Of a stretch of 64,000 bases of DNA, positions 46,909 to 56,439 are shown one piece after another. Below the pieces are notes generated by a model. It was not told the DNA's origin and ran no database searches. It saw nothing but the letters and a program-made list of their open reading frames with translations. Location: the NCBI GenBank assembly GCA_035565775.1, contig DATMRW010000008.1, positions 62,001-126,000 on the forward strand, read 5' to 3'. The translations under genes were made by a program, and so were the position numbers. Positions within the stretch are counted from its first letter, which is position 1. Every line of letters starts with the position of its first letter. This DNA comes from PRO6 sp035565775 (GTDB lineage Bacteria; Pseudomonadota; Alphaproteobacteria; Rhizobiales; Xanthobacteraceae).

Positions 46909-47661
46909 ATGACGATGCGCGCGCCCGACTGGCTGATTGCCCGGCCCGTGGCCCATCGCGGGCTGCACGACCGGGCGCGCGGCATTCTCGAAAACATGCC
47001 TGCGGCGATCGACGCCGCAGTCGCCGGCAACTTTACCATCGAATTCGATCTGCAGTTGACCGCCGATGGCGAGGCCATGGTCCACCACGACGATGAGCTT
47101 GGCCGCCTCACCCACGGCAGCGGGCCACTGCGGGCCAAGTCGGCCGCCGAGCTGCGCTCTGTCGCGTTCAAGGATACGCACGAGCGGATGATGTCGCTCA
47201 GCGATCTGTGCGACCGCGTCGCCGGCCGCGTGCCGCTCCTGATCGAGCTCAAGAGCCACTTCGACGGCGACCGCAAGCTGGCCGCTCGCGTCGCAAACGT
47301 GCTCGCCGGCTATCGCGGCCCGGCGGCGGTCATGTCGTTCGATCCCGATCAGGTGCTGGCGATTCGCGAACTGATGCCGGACGTTCCCCGCGGCATCACC
47401 GCCGAGCGGTTCTATGACGACGAGGAATGGGCGCCGCTCGGCGAGGAGCGCCGGCACGGCATGACCGCGCTGCGCCACGCCTTCCGCACTCAGCCGCATT
47501 TCGTCGCCTATCGCGTTGCCGATCTGCCTGCGCCGGCGCCGTGGATCGCGCGCAACATTTTTCGCTGCCCGCTCCTGACATGGACCGTGCGGACGTCCGA
47601 GCAACGCGCGCGTGCCGCAAAATACGCCGACCAGATGATTTTTGAAGGCTTTGTGCCATAG
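46909..47661 (+). CDS. Glycerophosphodiester phosphodiesterase
   Basis: A 250-residue cytoplasmic phosphodiesterase of the UgpQ/GlpQ type, which releases glycerol 3-phosphate from phospholipid head-group diesters. Metal-binding and catalytic residues are visible: AHRGLHD, ENMPAAIDAAVAGNFTIEFD, MVHHDDELGRLTHG, and LLIELKS. No signal peptide, so it acts inside the cell. It follows the RidA gene closely. Confidence 0.93.
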   Translation: MTMRAPDWLIARPVAHRGLHDRARGILENMPAAIDAAVAGNFTIEFDLQLTADGEAMVHHDDELGRLTHGSGPLRAKSAAELRSVAFKDTHERMMSLSDLCDRVAGRVPLLIELKSHFDGDRKLAARVANVLAGYRGPAAVMSFDPDQVLAIRELMPDVPRGITAERFYDDEEWAPLGEERRHGMTALRHAFRTQPHFVAYRVADLPAPAPWIARNIFRCPLLTWTVRTSEQRARAAKYADQMIFEGFVP

Positions 47662-47847
47662 GCGAACCCCTTTGAGAATCCGCCCGCCCTTGACGGAGCG
47701 GCGCGCAAGGCCAATCTATTCATCAGTCTGCGGCACCCGCTTTGCGACGGCCGCCAACCAGTCGTCCGGCATCGCAAGCGCGCCGCTGCTCGCAAGAGGC
47801 TTTTGGGCGATTGCGGGCGGTGACAGCGTCAGGATCAGATTGCGTCG

Positions 47848-49047
47848 ATGGCTTCACCAGAAATTACGCTCGAAGCGGTGGCCTCCGTCACACAGATCCC
47901 GAAAGCGGACTGGGACGCCTGCGCAAATCCTTCCGCAGGCAAGGACGCGGCGGAAAGTTACAATCCCTTCATCGCCTATGATTTTTTCCATTCTCTCGAA
48001 ACATCGAAATCGGCCTCGCCGCGCGCCGGATGGAGCGCCCGGCATCTGGTCGCGAAACAGGGCGACAAAATCGTCGGCATCGTCCCCTGCTATCTGAAAT
48101 CGCATTCGCAAGGCGAATACGTCTTCGATCATGGCTGGGCCGATGCCTATGAGCGCGCCGGCGGCCGCTACTACCCAAAGCTTCAGGCTGCCGTGCCTTT
48201 CACGCCCGCGACCGGCCGGCGTCTCCTGGTCCGCGGCGGCGAGAATCATAAAACCGTGTCGGCTGCCCTCGCCAATGGCCTGATCGGCCTCTGCGGGGTG
48301 ATGGAAGCCTCATCGGTCCACGTGACCTTCGCGCCGAAAGACGAGGCCGAGCTTCTCGTCAAGCACGGCTACCTCCTGCGCACTGACCGGCAGTTTCATT
48401 TCGAAAATCAGAACTACGCAACGTTCGACGATTTTCTCGCCACCCTCGCCTCGCGCCATCGCAAGGCGATCCGCCGCGAACGCCGCGACGCGCTGGCGAA
48501 CGGCATCACCATCCATCACCTCACCGGCGACGACATCACCGAAGATGCGTGGGACGCGTTCTTCGCCTTCTACATGGAAACCGGCTCGCGCAAATGGGGC
48601 CGGCCCTATCTCAACCGCACCTTCTTTTCGCTGGTCGGCGAGACGATGCGCGACCGCGTCCTCCTCGTGATGGCGAAGCGCAATGGCCGCTGGATCGCAG
48701 GCGCGATCAACTTCATCGGCTCGGACACGCTGTTCGGCCGCAACTGGGGCGCGATCGAGCACCACCCGTTCCTGCATTTCGAGGTCTGCTACTATCAGGC
48801 CATCGACTTTGCGATTGCCCGCGGCCTGCGCTGCGTCGAGGCCGGCGCGCAGGGCGAGCACAAGATCGACCGCGGCTATCTGCCGAAAACCACCTATTCG
48901 GCGCATTTCCTCGCCGACCCGGCGCTGCGCCGCGCGGTGGCGCAGTATCTGGAGCAGGAGCGCAGCTACGTCGCCCATGCGGTGCGCGAGCTGACCGACG
49001 CCGGCCCCTTCCGCAAGGCTTTGCCGCCGGACGAAGGATGCGCTTGA
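47848..49047 (+). CDS. GNAT/FemAB-like peptidyl transferase (DUF482)
   Basis: A 399-residue protein of the family once called DUF482 or peptidogalycan biosynthesis-related, built from GNAT folds like FemAB. Typical segments: YNPFIAYDFFHSLE, PCYLKSHSQGEYVFDHGWAD, YYPKLQAAVPFTPATGRRLL, HFENQNYATFDDFLATLASR, KWGRPYLNRTFFSLVGE, HFEVCYYQAIDFAI and GEHKIDRGYLP. The reaction is unknown. It is the first gene of a probable unit with the HIT and GrdB-like genes. Confidence 0.9.
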   Translation: MASPEITLEAVASVTQIPKADWDACANPSAGKDAAESYNPFIAYDFFHSLETSKSASPRAGWSARHLVAKQGDKIVGIVPCYLKSHSQGEYVFDHGWADAYERAGGRYYPKLQAAVPFTPATGRRLLVRGGENHKTVSAALANGLIGLCGVMEASSVHVTFAPKDEAELLVKHGYLLRTDRQFHFENQNYATFDDFLATLASRHRKAIRRERRDALANGITIHHLTGDDITEDAWDAFFAFYMETGSRKWGRPYLNRTFFSLVGETMRDRVLLVMAKRNGRWIAGAINFIGSDTLFGRNWGAIEHHPFLHFEVCYYQAIDFAIARGLRCVEAGAQGEHKIDRGYLPKTTYSAHFLADPALRRAVAQYLEQERSYVAHAVRELTDAGPFRKALPPDEGCA

Positions 49048-49099
49048 CCCGGCCGAGCCTGATGGCGAAAACTGCGCGGAAAATCAGCCCGGAGCCGTC

Positions 49100-49528
49100 A
49101 TGAAGACCTACGATCCCAACAACGTTTTCGCAAAAATCCTGCGCGGCGAGCTGCCGTGCTACAAGATCTGCGAAGACGAGCACACTTTTGTGTTTCTCGA
49201 CATCATGCCGCGCAGCGCCGGCCACGCGCTCGTGATTCCGAAGGTCGGCGTGCGCAACATTCTCGACATCGCCGCCGAAGATTTCGCCCATGTCGCCCGC
49301 ATGACCCACAAGGTCGCCAATGCGGCGATGAAGGCCTTTGCCGCCGATGGCGTCATCGTCGCGCAGTTCTCCGAGCCCGCTGCCGGACAGGAAGTCTATC
49401 ACCTGCACATGCACGTGATGCCGCGCAAGCACGGCGTCGAGCTGCTGCCGCCCGCCTCGCGCAAGGAAGACCCCGCTGTACTCGCCGACAACGCGGCCAA
49501 GCTGATCGCGGCGCTCGACGCCGCATAA
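49100..49528 (+). CDS. HIT family nucleotide hydrolase
   Basis: A 142-residue histidine-triad protein that cleaves nucleotide phosphoramidates or dinucleotides. It begins DPNNVFAKILRGELPCYKIC, contains DIMPRSAGHALVIPK, and ends with the catalytic HLHMHVMPR (HxHxHxx). One histidine of the Hint-type zinc site is not evident. It follows the FemAB-like gene by 52 bases. Confidence 0.95.
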   Translation: MKTYDPNNVFAKILRGELPCYKICEDEHTFVFLDIMPRSAGHALVIPKVGVRNILDIAAEDFAHVARMTHKVANAAMKAFAADGVIVAQFSEPAAGQEVYHLHMHVMPRKHGVELLPPASRKEDPAVLADNAAKLIAALDAA

Positions 49529-49541
49529 ACAACGGGGGCAC

Positions 49542-50483
49542 ATGATGGCCGATCGCATCGCAGGCACGCTCGATGAAGGATTTGGCTTCGCACCCGACGA
49601 CGATGCGCCGATCGCCTACATGCAGCGCACCCGCGACTACTACGCGGCGATCGGCTACACCACGCCCTATCGCTGGGCGCATTATGTCGATGCGCCGTTT
49701 GCCCCGCTGCAAAAGCCCTTGGCGGCCTCGCGGGTGGCGCTGATCACCACCGCCGCCCCCTACCAGCCGGACAAGGGCGATCAGGGCCCCGGCGCGGCCT
49801 ATAACGGCAGCGCGAAGTTCTTCTCGGTCTATGACGGCGACGTGACGCAGCCGCACGATCTGCGGATCTCCCACATCGCCTACGACCGCACCCACACCAC
49901 CGCGACCGACAGCGGCACCTGGTTTCCCCTGCCCGCCCTGATCCATGCGGCAAAGGCGGGCCGCATCGGCGCGCTCGCCCCGCGCTTCTTCGGCGCGCCG
50001 ACCAATCGCAGCCACCGGGTCACGCTCGAGACCGACGCCCCGGAAATTCTGCGGCGATGCCGGGACGACGGCGTCGATGCGGCGGTGCTGGTGCCCAACT
50101 GCCCCGTCTGCCACCAGACCGTGACGCTGATCGCGCGCCATCTCGAAGCCGCCGGCATTTCGACGGTGGTGATGGGCTGCGCCAAGGACATCGTCGAGCA
50201 TGCCGCCGCGCCGCGCTTTCTGTTCAGCGATTTTCCGCTCGGCAACTCGGCCGGCAAGCCGCATGACGCGGCCTCCCAGACGTTCACGCTCGAGCTTGCG
50301 TTAAAAGTCCTCGAAAGCGCGCCTGCTGCGCGCACGACGGTTCAATCGCCGCTGCGATGGGCCGAGGATGCGCTCTGGAAGCGCGACTACAATAACATCG
50401 CGGCGATGAGCAAAGAGGAGCTGGAGCGCCGCCGCCGCGATTTCGACGCCCAGAAGCAGGCAGCCCGCGCCAACGCGGTCTGA
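49542..50483 (+). CDS. Glycine/sarcosine/betaine reductase selenoprotein B-like protein
   Basis: A 313-residue protein resembling the GrdB family. Segments VALITTAAPYQPDKGDQGP, LRISHIAYDRTHTTATD, LPALIHAAKAGRIGALAPRF and VLVPNCPVCHQTV are family-like; cysteines in NCPVC stand where selenocysteine occurs in true GrdB, and no in-frame UGA exists. In aerobic alphaproteobacteria the partners GrdA and GrdC are absent from view here, so the reaction is probably different. The start may be ATG 49542 or 49545. Confidence 0.82.
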   Translation: MMADRIAGTLDEGFGFAPDDDAPIAYMQRTRDYYAAIGYTTPYRWAHYVDAPFAPLQKPLAASRVALITTAAPYQPDKGDQGPGAAYNGSAKFFSVYDGDVTQPHDLRISHIAYDRTHTTATDSGTWFPLPALIHAAKAGRIGALAPRFFGAPTNRSHRVTLETDAPEILRRCRDDGVDAAVLVPNCPVCHQTVTLIARHLEAAGISTVVMGCAKDIVEHAAAPRFLFSDFPLGNSAGKPHDAASQTFTLELALKVLESAPAARTTVQSPLRWAEDALWKRDYNNIAAMSKEELERRRRDFDAQKQAARANAV

Positions 50484-50553
50484 TTTTTCGCGGAGCGACG
50501 ATTGCGGCATAGAGAATTGCAGCAAAGACGTTTCTGCCAAAAAGGATGGCAGC

Positions 50554-50585
50554 AAAAAGGGCGGCACTTCCGTGCCGCCCTTTTT
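50554..50585. terminator. Bidirectional terminator between grdB-like gene and clpA
   Basis: AAAAAGGGCGGCAC, TTCC loop, GTGCCGCCCTTTTT: a 9-bp GC stem flanked by five A and five T, serving convergent genes on both strands. Confidence 0.92.
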
Positions 50586-50625
50586 GATTTCGCTCTTTTA
50601 TGACGTAGCCGCCGTCAGGCGCCCA

Positions 50626-53013
50626 TCACACCTTGGCCGGCTCCGGCGCAGCGCCCTTGGGGCCGGACTTCGGCTTGCGCGCCGCCGCCTTCTTCCCGCC
50701 GGGCAGCTTGTCCGGCTTGGGCGTGACCGGCCCTTCGAGAAACTCGAAGCCGATCTTTTCAAGGCCGGTGCCCTCGTCCTTGTTCAGCACCACGCGGACA
50801 TGGCCGCCGCCCTTGAGCTTGCCGAACAGCACCTCGTCCGCCAGCGGCTTCTTGATGTGCTCCTGGATCATCCGACCCATCGGCCGCGCGCCCATCTGCT
50901 CGTCATAGCCGTGCTCGATCAGCCAGGCCTTGGCAGGCTCGGACAGCTCGATCGTCACCTCGCGGTCGGCGAGCTGCGCCTCGAGCTGAAGCACGAACTT
51001 TTCGACCACCATGCCGATTACCTCGGTGTTGAGGTGGACGAACGACACGACGGCATCGAGCCGGTTGCGGAACTCGGGCGCGAACTGGCGGTTGATCGCC
51101 TCCTGATCGTCGCCCTCGCGCTTGTTGCGCGTGAAGCCGAAGGCCTGACGCGCCAGATCCGCCGCGCCCGCATTCGTCGTCATGATGAGGATGACGTTGC
51201 GGAAGTTGACCTGCTTGCCGTTGTGGTCGGTCAGCTTGCCGTGATCCATGATCTGCAACAGCACGTTGTACAGATCCGGATGCGCCTTCTCGATCTCGTC
51301 GAGCAGCACGACGCAATGCGGATGCTGGTCGACGCCATCGGTCAGCAGGCCGCCCTGATCGAAGCCGACATAGCCTGGAGGCGCGCCGATCAGCCGCGAG
51401 ACGGTGTGGCGCTCCATGTATTCGGACATGTCAAACCGCAGCAGCTCGACGCCGAGCGACGCCGCAAGCTGCTTTGCCACCTCGGTCTTGCCGACGCCGG
51501 TCGGGCCGGAGAACAGGTAGCTGCCGATCGGCTTCTCCGGCTCGCGCAGGCCTGCGCGCGCCAGCTTGATCGCCGACGACAGCGCCTCGATCGCCTTGTC
51601 CTGCCCGAACACGACGCGCTTGAGCGTCGTCTCCAGATGCTGGAGCACCTCGGCGTCGTCCTTCGACACGCTCTTCGGCGGGATCCGGGCCATCGTCGCG
51701 ATGGTGGTCTCGATCTCCTTGATGCCAATCGTCTTCTTGCGCTTGTTCTCAGGCACCAGCATCTGCGCCGCGCCCGACTCGTCGATCACGTCGATCGCCT
51801 TGTCCGGCAGCTTGCGGTCGTGGATGTAGCGCGCGGACAGGTTCACCGCCGCCTCGATCGCATCGTTGGTGTATTTGAGCTTGTGATAGTCCTCGAAATA
51901 CGGCTTCAGCCCCTTGAGGATGCCGATCGCATCATCGACCGACGGCTCGTTGACGTCGATCTTCTGGAAGCGCCGCACCAATGCGCGGTCCTTCTCGAAA
52001 TGCTGGCGATATTCCTTGTAGGTCGTCGAGCCCATGCAGCGGATCGTGCCCGAGGCCAGCGCCGGCTTGAGCAAATTCGACGCATCCATCGCGCCGCCGG
52101 ACGTCGCGCCGGCGCCGATCACGGTGTGGATCTCGTCGATGAAGAGGATCGCGTTCGGGTGCGCCTCAAGCTCCTTGATGACCTGCTTGAGCCGCTCCTC
52201 GAAATCACCGCGATAGCGCGTGCCGGCGAGCAAAGTTCCCATGTCCAGCGAGAACACGGTCGCTTCGGCGAGCACTTCCGGCACCTCGCCCTCGACGATG
52301 CGCTTGGCAAGCCCCTCGGCGATGGCGGTCTTGCCGACGCCGGCTTCGCCGACGAACAACGGGTTGTTCTTCTGGCGGCGGCACAGCACCTGGATCGCGC
52401 GGTTGATCTCGGCATTGCGGCCGATCACCGGGTCGATCTTGCCCTCGCGCGCCTTGTGATTGAGGTTGACGCAATAGGCGTCGAGCGCGTCGCCCTTCTT
52501 CTTGGAATCGTCGCTGCCCTTGGTTTCGGTCTCCTCGTCGACGCCGCGCACCGGCCGCGCCTCGGAAACGCCGGGACGCTTGGCGATGCCGTGGCTGACA
52601 TAGTTCACCGCGTCATAGCGCGTCATGTCCTGCTCCTGCAGGAAGTACGCGGCGTGGCTTTCACGCTCGGCGAAGATGGCGATCAGGACATTGGCGCCTG
52701 TCACCTCCTCGCGCCCGGACGACTGGACATGGATCACCGCGCGCTGGATCACGCGCTGGAAGCCGGCGGTGGGCTTGGCATCCTCCGGCCCGTCGGTGAT
52801 GAGGTTCTCAAATTCGGTTTCGAGATAATTCACGAGGCTGGCGCGCAGCTTGTCGAGATCGACGCTGCAGGCGCGCATCACCGCCGCCGCATCGGTATCG
52901 TCGATCAGCGCGAGAAGGAGATGCTCGAGTGTCGCATACTGATGGTGGCGCTCATTGGCGATCGCCAGAGCGCGATGCAGAGATTGCTCGAGGCTATGGG
53001 AAAAAGTCGGCAT
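50626..53013 (-). CDS. clpA: ATP-dependent Clp protease ATP-binding subunit ClpA
   Basis: A 795-residue unfoldase that feeds proteins to ClpP. Two Clp N repeats (about 1-145) are followed by AAA domain D1 (GEAGVGKTAIAEG, LDMGTLLAGTRYRGDFEERL, ILFIDEIHTVIGAG) and D2 (GPTGVGKTEVAKQ, DMSEYMERHTVSRLIG, LLDEIEKAHPDLYNVLLQIM), then the C-terminal D2-small domain. The tail is lysine/alanine/proline-rich, longer than in E. coli (758). It follows clpS on the same strand after about 155 bases. Confidence 0.97.
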   Translation of the reverse strand: MPTFSHSLEQSLHRALAIANERHHQYATLEHLLLALIDDTDAAAVMRACSVDLDKLRASLVNYLETEFENLITDGPEDAKPTAGFQRVIQRAVIHVQSSGREEVTGANVLIAIFAERESHAAYFLQEQDMTRYDAVNYVSHGIAKRPGVSEARPVRGVDEETETKGSDDSKKKGDALDAYCVNLNHKAREGKIDPVIGRNAEINRAIQVLCRRQKNNPLFVGEAGVGKTAIAEGLAKRIVEGEVPEVLAEATVFSLDMGTLLAGTRYRGDFEERLKQVIKELEAHPNAILFIDEIHTVIGAGATSGGAMDASNLLKPALASGTIRCMGSTTYKEYRQHFEKDRALVRRFQKIDVNEPSVDDAIGILKGLKPYFEDYHKLKYTNDAIEAAVNLSARYIHDRKLPDKAIDVIDESGAAQMLVPENKRKKTIGIKEIETTIATMARIPPKSVSKDDAEVLQHLETTLKRVVFGQDKAIEALSSAIKLARAGLREPEKPIGSYLFSGPTGVGKTEVAKQLAASLGVELLRFDMSEYMERHTVSRLIGAPPGYVGFDQGGLLTDGVDQHPHCVVLLDEIEKAHPDLYNVLLQIMDHGKLTDHNGKQVNFRNVILIMTTNAGAADLARQAFGFTRNKREGDDQEAINRQFAPEFRNRLDAVVSFVHLNTEVIGMVVEKFVLQLEAQLADREVTIELSEPAKAWLIEHGYDEQMGARPMGRMIQEHIKKPLADEVLFGKLKGGGHVRVVLNKDEGTGLEKIGFEFLEGPVTPKPDKLPGGKKAAARKPKSGPKGAAPEPAKV

Positions 53014-53126
53014 TCGCGTCCTCTATGGCCCCCGCCATTTTCATTTCTGCGTGGTTTGCTCCCAAAAGCGGATGCTCCCTCATCGCAATCGTGCGCTTTA
53101 TCCTAAACGCTTTTGTGGCCGTCTTG

Positions 53127-53155
53127 GTTTCCGGCCCCACCGGGCATCCGGAAAC
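53127..53155. other. 8-bp inverted repeat between clpS and clpA
   Basis: GTTTCCGG and CCGGAAAC around a 13-base loop that itself holds a CCCC/GGG pair. No T-run on the minus strand, so it is more likely a processing or attenuation structure in a clpS-clpA transcript than a strong terminator. Confidence 0.35.
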
Positions 53156-53169
53156 GATGACTGACAAGC

Positions 53170-53589
53170 CTACTTCTTTTCCATGACACATTGCAAAGGA
53201 TGTTGATGCTTGCGGGCAAAATCCATCACCTGCGTCACCTTGGTCTCGGCAACCTCGTAAGTGTACACGCCGCATTCACCGATCCCGTGATGATGAACGT
53301 GCAGCATGATCTGCGTCGCCGCCTCCACATCCTTCTGGAAGAAACGCTCCAGCACGTGAACGACGAATTCCATCGGCGTGTAATCGTCGTTGAGGATCAG
53401 CACGCGATAGAGGCTCGGGCGCTTCGCCCGCGGCTTGACCTTCGTGATGACGGCAGCGCCGGGCGACCCGCTCGCCGGCCGCGACGGTCCCGCTGCCATA
53501 TGCGGCGCGACGCGAGCCCCCGGCTTCTCGCCACCCCGTCCCCTCGGCGCCGCGAGTGGCGCGTTAATCTGTAAATTCAAGTCCGACAT
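53170..53589 (-). CDS. clpS: ClpA adaptor protein ClpS
   Basis: A 139-residue adaptor that binds N-end-rule substrates and hands them to ClpA. The core (residues about 55-139) shows RVLILNDDYTPMEFVVHVL, the IMLHVHHHGIGECGVYTYEV segment and VMDFARKHQHPLQCVMEK. A 50-residue low-complexity N-terminal extension precedes it, as in several Rhizobiales ClpS1 proteins. ATG 53589 is chosen; the frame further upstream is unlike a protein. Confidence 0.95.
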   Translation of the reverse strand: MSDLNLQINAPLAAPRGRGGEKPGARVAPHMAAGPSRPASGSPGAAVITKVKPRAKRPSLYRVLILNDDYTPMEFVVHVLERFFQKDVEAATQIMLHVHHHGIGECGVYTYEVAETKVTQVMDFARKHQHPLQCVMEKK

Positions 53590-54179
53590 GGCCCTTAATG
53601 CTTGCAACCACCTGTCTTCGATGGATCGAACCACAATAGGCTGAAACCGGCCCCCTCTCAAACGAACACGGGCCGATAACCCCAACATCACAGGGCGGCA
53701 CGGGAAAACTCGCCGGTTCCTCCGTCACGAATATGGGTCGCATACCGTCTTCCCGCAACCCGTGCCGATCTGCCGCGGTCACCCGCCTCCGGAAGGCCAT
53801 CGCGCGGCGAATCTGCGATGGTTAACCGTTTCTGAGCAAGTTGATTGAATTGAGGCCGCACCCGAACAGAAAATATTGACGACAAATTCACCCAACTACC
53901 GCCCGCCGTACCAAAAACCCGTAGCACCTCGCTTTTTCCTCGCCCGCCTTTACGAGCTGTTTATCGCCGTGACGCGAAATCAGGCATCGTAATTTCAGGC
54001 GAACGGACGATGCCCATAGCAGCTAACCCGGCCGCCCCCCGCATCGCGGGTGAGGTGCGCACCCGAGCCCTCGAGCGAGGCAGCAAGCCCCGCAAGTTCC
54101 GGGCCGACCTCCGCTGCCGCAGGGCGCCTGCCAGCCTTCGCCATTCTACACGAACCACTCCAATGTTGGACCCATCGCC
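53590..54179. other. Intergenic region between clpS and the TadG-like gene
   Basis: About 590 bases holding the divergent promoters. I see A/T-rich stretches near 53,815-53,890 but no gene, RNA or repeat that I can support. Confidence 0.5.
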
Positions 54180-55907
54180 ATGACCGCAGCACCGTTTTGT
54201 GACCGCATTCGGCGGACGGCCAATCGCCTCCTCCGCGCCGAACATGGCAACGTCGCTGTCATGTTCGCCTTCGCATTGGTGCCGATCCTCGGCCTCGTCG
54301 GCGCGGCGATCGACTATACCCGGGCAAATTCGGCCCGCACCGCGATGCAGGCCGCGCTCGATGCTACGGCGCTGATGGTCTCGAAGGAGGCCGCCGGTCT
54401 CGACGCCTCTCAGGTCGAGGCCAAGGCGCAGTCCTATTTCAAAGCGCTGTACAATCACCCCGAGGCCCCGGTTCCGCCCATCGACGTGAAGTTCACGCCG
54501 AATTCCGGAAAGGGCGCAACCGTCGTCGTCTCCGGCTCGGCCTCAATGAAGACCGACTTTCTGAAAGTGGTCGGCATCCCCAAGATCGACTTCGGCACAT
54601 CGGCGACCACCACCTGGGGCAGCGCCCGCCTTCGTGTCGCGCTCGTGCTCGACACGACGGGCTCGATGGATCAGGCCGGCAAGATGACCGCGCTGAAGTC
54701 CGCCACCAAGGATCTGCTGAGCCAGCTCCAGAAGTCGGCGAACTCGCCCGAAGACGTCTACGTGTCGATCATTCCGTTCAGCAAGAACGTCAACCTCGGG
54801 CCGGCCAACTACAACGCCACCTGGATCGACTGGACCGACTGGCTGGCGGAGCCGGCGGTCCTGAAGAGCTCAAAACCGAGCAACTGGTACCAGACCGGTC
54901 CGGGAAGTTCCTGTCCGTTGACCAACAACAACCACGGCGTCGTCTGCGCAACGAGCGCGGGAGGCTCGACGACCACCACGACAGTGCCCAACAGCGGCAA
55001 CTTCAAAAACCTCATCTGCCCGAGCGTTGATACGGGCAAGAAGAACTCGACAAAGATCGGGATCATCTACAACGGCTGCTACAATAGCTGGACCCAATGT
55101 GTGGGTGCCGGGTGCGCCTGCACGACTACGGACACCTCGATCTGCAGCTGCACCGGCAGCGGCGCCAGCAAAACATGCAAGGTAAACAAGTCCGGCTACT
55201 ACGAGCATACGTGGCGCCCGGGTACGAGCGAAACCTATACTCCCGCGCTGGTGCTGAGCAACGGCGATCCATATGCGACGCCCCCCACCAGCACGTGGAA
55301 CGGCTGCATCACCGATCGCGGCACGACAACTGCGCCGAGCAACGACTATGACCGCCTCGTCACAGCTCCGAACCTCGCGGTCCCCGCGTCAAAATTCCCG
55401 GCAGAGCAGAACTCGTACTGCTCGCCGGCGATCTCGGGCCTCAGCAACGACTGGACCGGCATCGGCAAGCAGGTCGACGCCCTCTATCCGAAGGGCGCAA
55501 CCAACCAGCCGATCGGCCTCGTCTGGGGCTGGCAATCGCTCGTCGGCGGCGGTCCGCTCACCATGCCGCCGAAGGATCCCAACTACACCTATATCGACGC
55601 CATCGTGCTGATGTCGGACGGCCTCAACACGCTGAACCGCTGGTATGGCGACGGCTCGAGCACCAACACTTCGGTCGACAACCGTATGTATGCCAACGCG
55701 ACCACCGGAACCTGCGTCAACGTGAAGAACGCCGGCATCATGATCTACGCCATTCACGTCAACACCGATAAAGACCCGATGTCGACGCTGCTCCAGAGGT
55801 GCGCCACCAGCTCCGACAGGTTCTGGATGGTGACGACCGGCACCGAACTCGGCGCGGTGTTCAATCAGATCGGCATCGAGCTTTCCCAGCTTCGCCTCGC
55901 CCGCTGA
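54180..55907 (+). CDS. TadG-like pilus-assembly protein with von Willebrand domain
   Basis: A 575-residue envelope protein. Residues about 22-48 (HGNVAVMFAFALVPILGLVG, AAIDYTRAN) are the TadE/TadG-type N-terminal membrane segment. A von Willebrand type A domain follows, with the metal site DTTGSM at about 160 and ivLMSDG near 478. An insertion of about 150 residues (240-390) is rich in serine, threonine and glycine and has ten cysteines, suggesting disulfides outside the membrane. No other tad genes are in view, so it is an orphan copy. Role in surface attachment is inferred. Confidence 0.85.
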   Translation: MTAAPFCDRIRRTANRLLRAEHGNVAVMFAFALVPILGLVGAAIDYTRANSARTAMQAALDATALMVSKEAAGLDASQVEAKAQSYFKALYNHPEAPVPPIDVKFTPNSGKGATVVVSGSASMKTDFLKVVGIPKIDFGTSATTTWGSARLRVALVLDTTGSMDQAGKMTALKSATKDLLSQLQKSANSPEDVYVSIIPFSKNVNLGPANYNATWIDWTDWLAEPAVLKSSKPSNWYQTGPGSSCPLTNNNHGVVCATSAGGSTTTTTVPNSGNFKNLICPSVDTGKKNSTKIGIIYNGCYNSWTQCVGAGCACTTTDTSICSCTGSGASKTCKVNKSGYYEHTWRPGTSETYTPALVLSNGDPYATPPTSTWNGCITDRGTTTAPSNDYDRLVTAPNLAVPASKFPAEQNSYCSPAISGLSNDWTGIGKQVDALYPKGATNQPIGLVWGWQSLVGGGPLTMPPKDPNYTYIDAIVLMSDGLNTLNRWYGDGSSTNTSVDNRMYANATTGTCVNVKNAGIMIYAIHVNTDKDPMSTLLQRCATSSDRFWMVTTGTELGAVFNQIGIELSQLRLAR

Positions 55908-55937
55908 GCCAGCCGCGAAACAGGGAAACCGCAAAGC

Positions 55938-55969
55938 AAAAAGCCCGGTCGAGACGACCGGGCTTTTTT
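55938..55969. terminator. Bidirectional terminator between the TadG-like and phasin genes
   Basis: AAAAGCCCGGTCG, AGA loop, CGACCGGGCTTTTTT: an 11-bp stem with flanking A and T runs between convergent genes. Confidence 0.92.
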
Positions 55970-55997
55970 GATGTCGGGCGGATCTCCGCTCGAAAGA

Positions 55998-56345
55998 TCA
56001 GTTCGAGCCGTTGCCGGAATTGAACTTGGCGACGTAGCCTTCGAACGGCTTGTAGGCCTGCTTGGCGAGATCGGCATAGAGCTCGCCGATCTTCTGCGAG
56101 CCCGCCACGAAAGCCTCGTAGGAGTTACGCGCATATTCAGTCTGTAGTTCGATCGCCTTGTCGAGCGACTTCACCGACGACAGCTTTTCGACATAGGCGC
56201 TGCCCTCTTCGAACGACTTCTTGGAGATTTCGCCGTAAGCAGTGGCAAGCGCCTGAAAGCCCTTGGAGAAGTTCGCCGCCGACGCCATCGTGGCATCGAG
56301 CTGCTCCTTGCCGAACTGCTGAAACTCTTCAACCTTGACCATCAT
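55998..56345 (-). CDS. Phasin family protein
   Basis: A 115-residue amphipathic helical protein typical of phasins, which coat polyhydroxyalkanoate granules. Segments: VEEFQQFGKEQLDATMASAA, FQALATAYGEISKKSFEEGS, SSVKSLDKAIELQTEYARNS and YADLAKQAYKPFEGYVAKF. The start is ATG 56345 or the next codon, ATG 56342. The upstream region holds a good promoter and a 9-bp direct repeat that may be the site of a PHA-responsive repressor. A second phasin gene ends at the right edge of the window. Confidence 0.92.
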   Translation of the reverse strand: MMVKVEEFQQFGKEQLDATMASAANFSKGFQALATAYGEISKKSFEEGSAYVEKLSSVKSLDKAIELQTEYARNSYEAFVAGSQKIGELYADLAKQAYKPFEGYVAKFNSGNGSN

Positions 56346-56410
56346 TTCATCCTTTCGCAGCTTGATCTTAAACCAACTGCCGGAATGGTCCGGCCCCTGA
56401 ACGCAACTCC

Positions 56411-56439
56411 CTTATATCGCACCGCACAATCGAAATCAA
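56411..56439 (-). promoter_or_regulatory. Predicted phasin promoter
   Basis: On the minus strand TTGATT (56439-56434), 17 bases, TATAAG (56416-56411), about 65 bases upstream of the start codon. Confidence 0.65.

Noticed and set aside
49542..50483. Selenocysteine in the GrdB-like protein
   Set aside because: The reading frame has cysteine codons at the expected place and no in-frame TGA.
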